Shown here: positions 59,128 through 64,000 of the stretch, one piece after another
Position numbering within the stretch: position 1 is the first letter of the stretch
Layout: each line of letters starts with the position of its first letter
Source of the DNA: Nakamurella alba
Lineage (GTDB): Bacteria > Actinomycetota > Actinomycetes > Mycobacteriales > Nakamurellaceae
DNA: 64,000 nt
Direction of reading: 5' to 3'
NCBI RefSeq assembly: GCF_009707545.1
Contig: NZ_WLYK01000001.1
Location: forward strand, 62,001 to 126,000
Position numbers and translations under genes: made by a program
The notes under the pieces: model-generated
The model's database searches: none
The model's input: only the letters and a program-made list of their open reading frames with translations
Told to the model about the DNA's origin: nothing

Positions 59128-60854
59128 GACGGCGCTCCCGAGCGCGCGGGGACGTCCGCGAGCAGGTCGACCACCCGGTCGCAGCCGGCGAGCAGTGCCG
59201 GGGACGAGGTGACCACGAGGGTGGACAGCCCCGCGCGGACCTCGTGGAGCCGCATCGCGATCGCATGTTCGGTGACCGGGTCCACCGCGGACGTCGGGTC
59301 GTGCAGGACCAGCACCGGCGGCGCAGCGGCCAGGGCGCGGGCGAGCGCGACCCGCTGGCGCTGCCCGCCGGACAGCCGCCCGCCGTCCTCGCCGACATGG
59401 CTGTCCAGGTCCGTCGCGAAGTCCTCGCACGCGGCCGCCCAAACGGCCTGTTCCGGTCGTGCGGACCGGTGCGCGCCGGTGGTGAGGTTGTCCCGGATGG
59501 TCCCGGTGAACAAGGTGGCCCGATGCGGCGCGACGGTGATCCTGGAGCGGTACGTCCCGGGGCCGAGTTCCCGGGCGGCGATGCCGTCGAGCCGCGCGTG
59601 GAACGGAGACCCGGCCCACGGATCCAGCAGAGCCTCGACGATGCCTGCGGCGGTGAGATCGTCGGCGCGGACCCCGACCATCTCGCCGGCCCCCACCCGG
59701 AGCACCACGTCCTGTGGCAGCGCCACCTCCAGCACCGGCAGCGGCGCGGGCAGCGGTGCATCACCCGGTACCCGGCCGACACCGGGGTGGTGGCCGAGCA
59801 CGTCGAGCAGCCGCGCGGACGAGGCGCGGGCCCCGGCGAGATTGGGCACCGACAGCGTTGCGATCGACTCGATCTGCGGCAGCACGGCCTGGGTGAGGCC
59901 GACGGTGGCGATCAACTCGCCGATGCCGATCCGACCGCTCACCGCCAGCCAACCGGCCAGGGCCGTCACACCCGCGACGAACACGCCGCCGATCACCCCG
60001 GAGCCCAGGAGGAAACTCCCCAGGACACGCGCATTGCGCGTCGCGCCGGCGAGCGCCTCCTGGCTCGCCTCCCGGTACCGACGGGTGGCCTCGGCCTCGG
60101 CGCGGATCCCTTTGATGACGCGGTACCCGGTGACCAGGTCCGTCGCCCGGCCGACGGTGGTGGCGAGCAGACCCTGGTACGCGCGGGTGTCGCGGGACAG
60201 TCGCTCGCTGGACACACCCATCAACCACACCGTCAGCGGCGCCCCCACCAGCACGACGGCACCGAGCAGCCAGTGCACCGTGAACAGCGACACCGCGATG
60301 AAGCCGATGGCCGCGATCCGGGAGACCGGCACGATGGCAAGGATGCCGGCGTTGGCCACCCGCGCCACATCACTGGTCATCACCGAGACCAGGCTGCCGT
60401 CCGGGGGCGGCGCCCCGCCGCCGACCGGGTGCAGCACCCGGGTGGAGAGAGTGCTGCGCAGCCGGTGCTGGAGCAGTTGCACCGCGTAGGCGGTGAGCCG
60501 GTTGGCGAACCTCGCCCCCAGGGTCAGCACGACGTACAAGGCCACCAGGACGCCGATCCACAGCAACAGCTGCGCCGGGTCGCCGGTGGCGAGCGCCCGG
60601 TCGATCGCCACCCCCATCACCACCGGCACCGCTGACTCGCCCACCTGCCAGACGATCGCCAGCAGCATCGCCGGGACGGTGACCCGCTTGACCGACAGCA
60701 CGACCCGCAGCAGGAACCGGCCCGCCGTCGTACCCGGGCCGATCGCGAACGGTGCGGCGTCCACCGGCTCCGCAGGGGCCGGCATCACCACCGGCAGCCA
60801 CCGGGTCAGCCGACCGCGACCCAGCCCGGCCGGATCGGCATCCGCGCCCCTCAT
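59124..60854 (-). CDS. half ABC transporter (exporter fold), canonical signature but lost Walker A/B
   Basis: 576 residues: six-helix transmembrane domain (about 50-340) and ATPase domain. The Walker A region reads GVRADDLTA (394-402) without the GKT/S lysine, and Walker B LVLHDP has lost its catalytic carboxylates' usual DE. The ABC signature LSGGQ (494-498) is intact. Hence it can only complete an ATP site formed with the Walker motifs of the 57352 protein. ATG start at 60854 overlaps the Fes-like stop by ATGA. Third of five leftward genes in a siderophore locus. Confidence 0.87.
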   Translation of the reverse strand: MRGADADPAGLGRGRLTRWLPVVMPAPAEPVDAAPFAIGPGTTAGRFLLRVVLSVKRVTVPAMLLAIVWQVGESAVPVVMGVAIDRALATGDPAQLLLWIGVLVALYVVLTLGARFANRLTAYAVQLLQHRLRSTLSTRVLHPVGGGAPPPDGSLVSVMTSDVARVANAGILAIVPVSRIAAIGFIAVSLFTVHWLLGAVVLVGAPLTVWLMGVSSERLSRDTRAYQGLLATTVGRATDLVTGYRVIKGIRAEAEATRRYREASQEALAGATRNARVLGSFLLGSGVIGGVFVAGVTALAGWLAVSGRIGIGELIATVGLTQAVLPQIESIATLSVPNLAGARASSARLLDVLGHHPGVGRVPGDAPLPAPLPVLEVALPQDVVLRVGAGEMVGVRADDLTAAGIVEALLDPWAGSPFHARLDGIAARELGPGTYRSRITVAPHRATLFTGTIRDNLTTGAHRSARPEQAVWAAACEDFATDLDSHVGEDGGRLSGGQRQRVALARALAAAPPVLVLHDPTSAVDPVTEHAIAMRLHEVRAGLSTLVVTSSPALLAGCDRVVDLLADVPARSGAPS

Positions 60855-62065
60855 GGCCGCTCCGGCGGGAAGCACCACTGCAGTGCATCGGCGAAAAGGC
60901 CGCGCCACCAGGCGTAGTCGTGCCCGCCCGCGAACTCCCGGTGGACGGTGTCGTAGCCCCGGTCGGTGAGCACCTGGTGCAGCCAGCGGCTGTGCGTCAC
61001 CGACCCCTCCAGCTCCCCGGCGTCGTGGAAGATCCGGACCGGGGCCGGTGCCGCTGCCAGGACATCGGCGATCAGTGTCGGAACAGGGTTGCGGCGCAGC
61101 AGATCTCCCGCCCCGGTGCCGTACACGGTGTCGGGATGGTAGGCGCACGAGGGGGACTGCAGGACGGCGTTCCCGAAGGCCGCCGGATGGTGCAACGCCG
61201 TCCAGGCCGCGCAGAGCCCGCCGAAACTCTCGCCGGCCAGCGCCACATCGGCCGGGTCATGCGACAGCGGATGACGGTCGCGGAGCCACGGCAGCAGCTC
61301 CTCGACCAGCATCCGGGAGAACTGCGGGTCGCAGCGCAGCTCCTGGTAGCGCAGCGGCCCGAGCTGGTCGACCAGCACCACCGCACACGGCCGGATCCGG
61401 CCCGCCCGGACCAGGGCGTCCCGCACCGCGGGCGCGCTGTGGTCGGGGGTGCCGTCCAGCTGGACCACGAACGGCAGCGGTGTCCCCTCCGGCGACCCGC
61501 CGGGCGGCATCGAGACCCAGATACGCCGCTCATTGCCCAGGATCGCACTGCGCAGCACGGCGCTGGCGACCGTTGGCGCAGTGAGTGTCTCGGCCTCCGC
61601 GAGCCAGGGGAGCGCCGCCGCGTCCGGCAGCGTCGCCACCGACGACCCGGAGAACCGGGCTTCCGGGTAGTCGGAGAACGGCGGCGGCGGGTTGAACGGG
61701 TCCGGGACGTGCGTGTCCGTGCCGTCCGGCCCGCTGCGGGTGAAGACGTAGGAGAACCGGAGGTCGGACCGCATCCGCAGGGTCAGCGCGCGGAACGGTG
61801 TCCCGGCCACGGGAGTGAACGGCACATCGACGGTGTTGCGGCCGACGACCGGCCCGATCGCCACCGACAACCGGCTCACCGCTGCGCTTCCCGGCTCGTC
61901 GACGAAGGTGACTGCCACCTCGCCGGCGGTGGTGCGCTCCACCATCGGCGCGCCGGTGTCCCGCAGGTGCTGCCGGAACTCCTCGTGGCCCCGGCGGCCC
62001 GCCGCCACCTCCTCGAGCAACGGGTGTACAGGCACGGCAGGGTCTCTCGCCATTGCGGTGCTCAC
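60851..62065 (-). CDS. enterochelin esterase-like hydrolase (Fes family)
   Basis: 404 residues. N-terminal Fes domain (beta sandwich, residues about 40-190: FSYVFTRSGPDGTD, DPFNPPPPFSD), then an alpha/beta-hydrolase esterase domain with GESFGG nucleophile Ser, and GGHDYAWW with the catalytic His. Hydrolyses the ester backbone of an iron-loaded tri-catecholate or similar siderophore in the cytoplasm to release iron. The start is a GTG overlapping the stop of the FepC gene (GTGA); ATG a few codons downstream is an alternative. Placed between the permease/ATPase genes and the two half transporters. Confidence 0.88.
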   Translation of the reverse strand: MSTAMARDPAVPVHPLLEEVAAGRRGHEEFRQHLRDTGAPMVERTTAGEVAVTFVDEPGSAAVSRLSVAIGPVVGRNTVDVPFTPVAGTPFRALTLRMRSDLRFSYVFTRSGPDGTDTHVPDPFNPPPPFSDYPEARFSGSSVATLPDAAALPWLAEAETLTAPTVASAVLRSAILGNERRIWVSMPPGGSPEGTPLPFVVQLDGTPDHSAPAVRDALVRAGRIRPCAVVLVDQLGPLRYQELRCDPQFSRMLVEELLPWLRDRHPLSHDPADVALAGESFGGLCAAWTALHHPAAFGNAVLQSPSCAYHPDTVYGTGAGDLLRRNPVPTLIADVLAAAPAPVRIFHDAGELEGSVTHSRWLHQVLTDRGYDTVHREFAGGHDYAWWRGLFADALQWCFPPERP

Positions 62066-62937
62066 GCCGTGCCCCGCTCCGGGCCGGCGGTGCGACCGCG
62101 GCCGAGCGGCACCACCTGCGGTGTCCCGGCCACCGGATCGGGCACCACCAGGCACCGCAGCCCGAATACCTCCTCGACGCGCTCGGCAGTCACGATCCGT
62201 TCCGGTGGTCCCTCGGCCAGCACGCGTCCGTCCTTCATCGCGATCAGGTGCGTGCCGTACCGGGCGGCCTGGTTGAGGTCGTGCAGGACGGCCACCAGGG
62301 TGCGGCCGGCCAGGTGCAGATCGGTGAACAGCTCCAGGAGCTCGATCTGATGGGTGATGTCGAGGAACGTCGTCGGCTCGTCGAGCAGCAGGATGTCGGT
62401 GTGCTGGGCCAGCACCATGGCCACCCAGACCCGCTGCCGCTGACCGCCGGACAGCTCGTCCACCAGCCGGCCGGCCAGGTCGGTGATCCCGGTGTCGTCC
62501 ATCGCCACCGCGACGGCCTGTTCGTCGGTCTCCGTCCACTGCCGGAGCACACCCTGGTGCGGGTACCGGCCGCGCGCCACCAGGTCGGCGACGGTGATGC
62601 CGTCCGGTGCGATCGCCGTCTGCGGCAGCAGCCCGATCCGGCGCGCCACCTCCTTGGTGCTGTAGGTCCGGATGTCGGCGCCGTCCAGGACCACCTGACC
62701 GTCCGACGGCCGGAGCAGTCGGGACAGACCGCGGAGCAGGGTGGACTTGCCACACGCGTTCGGTCCGACGATCACCGTGAACGACCCGTCCGGGATCGAC
62801 ACACACAGGTCCTGGCTGATGATCCGCCGGTCGTAGCTGATCGTCGCGTGGTCCAGATGCAGCCGGCCGTGCCCGGTCCGGGTCGGGCCGGGGCGCAGAA
62901 CCTCTGCTGCGGCGGTGGTGTCGGTGCGGGCCTTCAC
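62062..62937 (-). CDS. iron-siderophore ABC transporter ATP-binding protein (FepC/FecE type)
   Basis: 291 residues. Walker A GPNACGKST (58-66), Q-loop LLPQTAIAPDGITVADLVARGRYPH, signature ELSGGQRQRVWVAMVLAQ, Walker B ILLLDEPTTFLDITHQIELLEL, H-loop AVLHDLN. The DEPTTFLDITHQ and GRYPHQG blocks are diagnostic for the ferric-siderophore subfamily. GTG start in a GTGA overlap with the permease gene. Powers import with the adjacent FecCD permease. Confidence 0.94.
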   Translation of the reverse strand: MKARTDTTAAAEVLRPGPTRTGHGRLHLDHATISYDRRIISQDLCVSIPDGSFTVIVGPNACGKSTLLRGLSRLLRPSDGQVVLDGADIRTYSTKEVARRIGLLPQTAIAPDGITVADLVARGRYPHQGVLRQWTETDEQAVAVAMDDTGITDLAGRLVDELSGGQRQRVWVAMVLAQHTDILLLDEPTTFLDITHQIELLELFTDLHLAGRTLVAVLHDLNQAARYGTHLIAMKDGRVLAEGPPERIVTAERVEEVFGLRCLVVPDPVAGTPQVVPLGRGRTAGPERGTA

Positions 62938-64000
62938 AGCCGTCTCCCCGCTTCGATGAACAGCAGGTAGCAGAGGTAGCTGCCGCCGAGCATCACCGTG
63001 ATGATCCCGACCGGCAGCGGGGTGGGCCCGATGTGCTGGGCGATCTGGTCCGCGATCAGGCACAGCAGCGCGCCGATCAACGCGGCCGGCGCGAGGGTGA
63101 TGCCCGCGGTGCGGGCGAGCCGGCGGGCGATCTGCGGGGCGACCAGGGAGATGAACGCGATCGGGCCGGAAGCCGCCGTCACGATCGCGGTCAGCGCGAC
63201 CCCGACCAGGACCAGCCCGAGACGTGCGGATGCCACCGGCACACCTTGCGAGGCGGCGACGTCGTCGCCGAGCTCCAGCTGCCGCATCGGCCGGCCGAGC
63301 GCGGCGGCGAGCAGCAGGAACGCGGCGATGCAGGCACCGCCGACGGCCACCTGGGCCCAGGACACGCCGTTGAGGGATCCGGTGCCCCAGGCGGCGGCGG
63401 CCAGCGCCTGCTCGAGCTTCGCCTTGAGCATCAACCAGGTGTTGAGCGACATGAGGATCGCGGAGACGGCGATGCCGACGACGATCAGCCGGAATCCCTG
63501 CACACCCCGCCGGTAGGCCAGCAGGTACACGGCGAGAGCCGTGGCCAGGCCACCGATCAGGGCCCCGCCGACCAGCTGCCAGTAACTGCCGTCGATGACC
63601 AGGATGACGATCAGTGCGCCGGTGTAGGAGCCGTGGGAGAAGCCGATGACGCCCGGGTCGGCGAGCGGGTTGCGCAGCATCGACTGGAACACCGCGCCCG
63701 ATACACCGAGAGCGGCGCCGAACACCACCGCGGCGGCCACCCGTGGCCCCCGCCACTCGACGACGATGTCGTGCACCAGCCCGGTCTGGCCACCGGTCAG
63801 CGCGGAGAACACCTGGCCGGGGTTCAGCGGGTACGAACCGATCATCAGGGACACCACGACCGCCACGGCGAGGGTCAGGGTGAGCACCGAGCAGACCACG
63901 AGCGGGCGCCGGCCGAGCCGCAGCGCGATGCCCCACCGCCGCAGCACCACCACCCGCCGACCGACATCGACGGTCCGCCGGGCGGTTCCGTCCGCCTGGC
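62934..64000 (-). CDS. iron-siderophore ABC transporter permease (FecCD family), 5' end outside window
   Basis: The coding frame is open from 62934 to the window end. A GTG at 63953 gives 339 residues with the usual first FecCD helix, but the frame upstream (DVGRRVVVL) stays open, so the true start may lie beyond base 64000. Seen: ALGVSGAVFQSMLRNPLADPGVIGFSHGSYTGA, GVPVASARLGLVLVGVALTAIVTAASGPIAFISLVAPQIAR, and HIGPTPLPVGIITVMLGGSYLCYLLF, all FecCD hallmarks of the 20-helix dimer. Normally two permeases are present; the other would lie outside the window. Iron starvation control (DtxR/IdeR) expected, but its box is not in view. Confidence 0.9.
   Translation of the reverse strand, partial: QADGTARRTVDVGRRVVVLRRWGIALRLGRRPLVVCSVLTLTLAVAVVVSLMIGSYPLNPGQVFSALTGGQTGLVHDIVVEWRGPRVAAAVVFGAALGVSGAVFQSMLRNPLADPGVIGFSHGSYTGALIVILVIDGSYWQLVGGALIGGLATALAVYLLAYRRGVQGFRLIVVGIAVSAILMSLNTWLMLKAKLEQALAAAAWGTGSLNGVSWAQVAVGGACIAAFLLLAAALGRPMRQLELGDDVAASQGVPVASARLGLVLVGVALTAIVTAASGPIAFISLVAPQIARRLARTAGITLAPAALIGALLCLIADQIAQHIGPTPLPVGIITVMLGGSYLCYLLFIEAGRRL

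Noticed and set aside
60851-62806. Long Fes-containing frame suggesting an N-terminal fusion
   Set aside because: Residues before the GTG at 62065 are low-complexity Arg/Ala shadow of the FepC gene, and the GTG overlaps the FepC stop (GTGA).
62062-63936. 624-residue frame across the FecCD permease and the FepC ATPase
   Set aside because: Only the part from 62937 down is ATPase; the rest is an out-of-frame, Arg/Gly-rich shadow of the permease gene. Not a fusion.

Overview
The window is chromosomal DNA of a high-GC actinomycete (GC-rich third codon positions, many GTG starts, long operons with 4-base ATGA/GTGA overlaps). The genus cannot be read from the sequence. There are no rRNA or tRNA genes, CRISPR arrays, insertion sequences or phage genes. 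Almost all of it is accessory metabolism, tightly packed.

Layout. (1) 1-3.4 kb, minus strand: end of a cell-surface polysaccharide operon, with a UDP-glucuronate decarboxylase-like epimerase, a rhamnosyltransferase-like GT2 and two related GT2 enzymes. (2) 3.8-8.6 kb: single genes, namely an FMN 2-hydroxyacid oxidase, a LysR regulator, two alpha/beta hydrolases and a RibD/DHFR-like reductase. (3) 9.0-21.5 kb: a GntR/HutC regulator divergent from a 10-gene operon holding a CoA transferase, a DapA-fold protein, an isochorismatase-fold protein, a PEP mutase/isocitrate lyase-fold protein, a crotonase, a complete dipeptide-type ABC importer and a type B carboxylesterase. Several of these enzymes lack the usual catalytic residues of their families. 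(4) 21.8-24.7 kb: alcohol dehydrogenase, aldo/keto reductase and metallo-beta-lactamase-fold hydrolase.

(5) 24.7-57.3 kb: a large catabolic island. It holds an EamA exporter, a PRISE-like (5-beta-reductase/iridoid synthase-type) reductase, a VOC protein, two P450s, a MarR regulator, an unusual HtaA-domain/FMN/2Fe-2S reductase fusion, two CoA transferases, a LivH/LivMG/LivF importer whose binding protein lies 17 kb away, an ADP-forming acyl-CoA synthetase, three tandem divergent crotonases, three NTF2-fold proteins, a TetR regulator, a split MaoC hydratase, an AMP-forming CoA ligase, an Ltp/SCP2-thiolase plus DUF35 pair, an SDR, two adjacent acyl-CoA dehydrogenases, a double-hotdog hydratase and a CitE-like lyase. 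The set reads as import, P450 oxidation, CoA activation and side-chain or ring breakdown of a hydrophobic, probably terpenoid- or steroid-like compound. The substrate is inference.

Regulation. A degenerate motif around AGTTNACC recurs in intergenic promoter regions near 24.73, 26.90, 29.31, 33.05, 36.76 and 54.03 kb, including in front of the MarR gene, which suggests one MarR regulon. A perfect 19-bp palindrome at 46456-46474 separates the TetR gene from the hydratase/ligase/thiolase operon.

(6) 57.4-64 kb, minus strand: iron-siderophore locus with a FecCD permease (runs off the window), a FepC-type ATPase, an enterochelin-esterase-like hydrolase and two half ABC transporters. The two half transporters have complementary losses in their ATP sites and are likely an obligate heterodimer.
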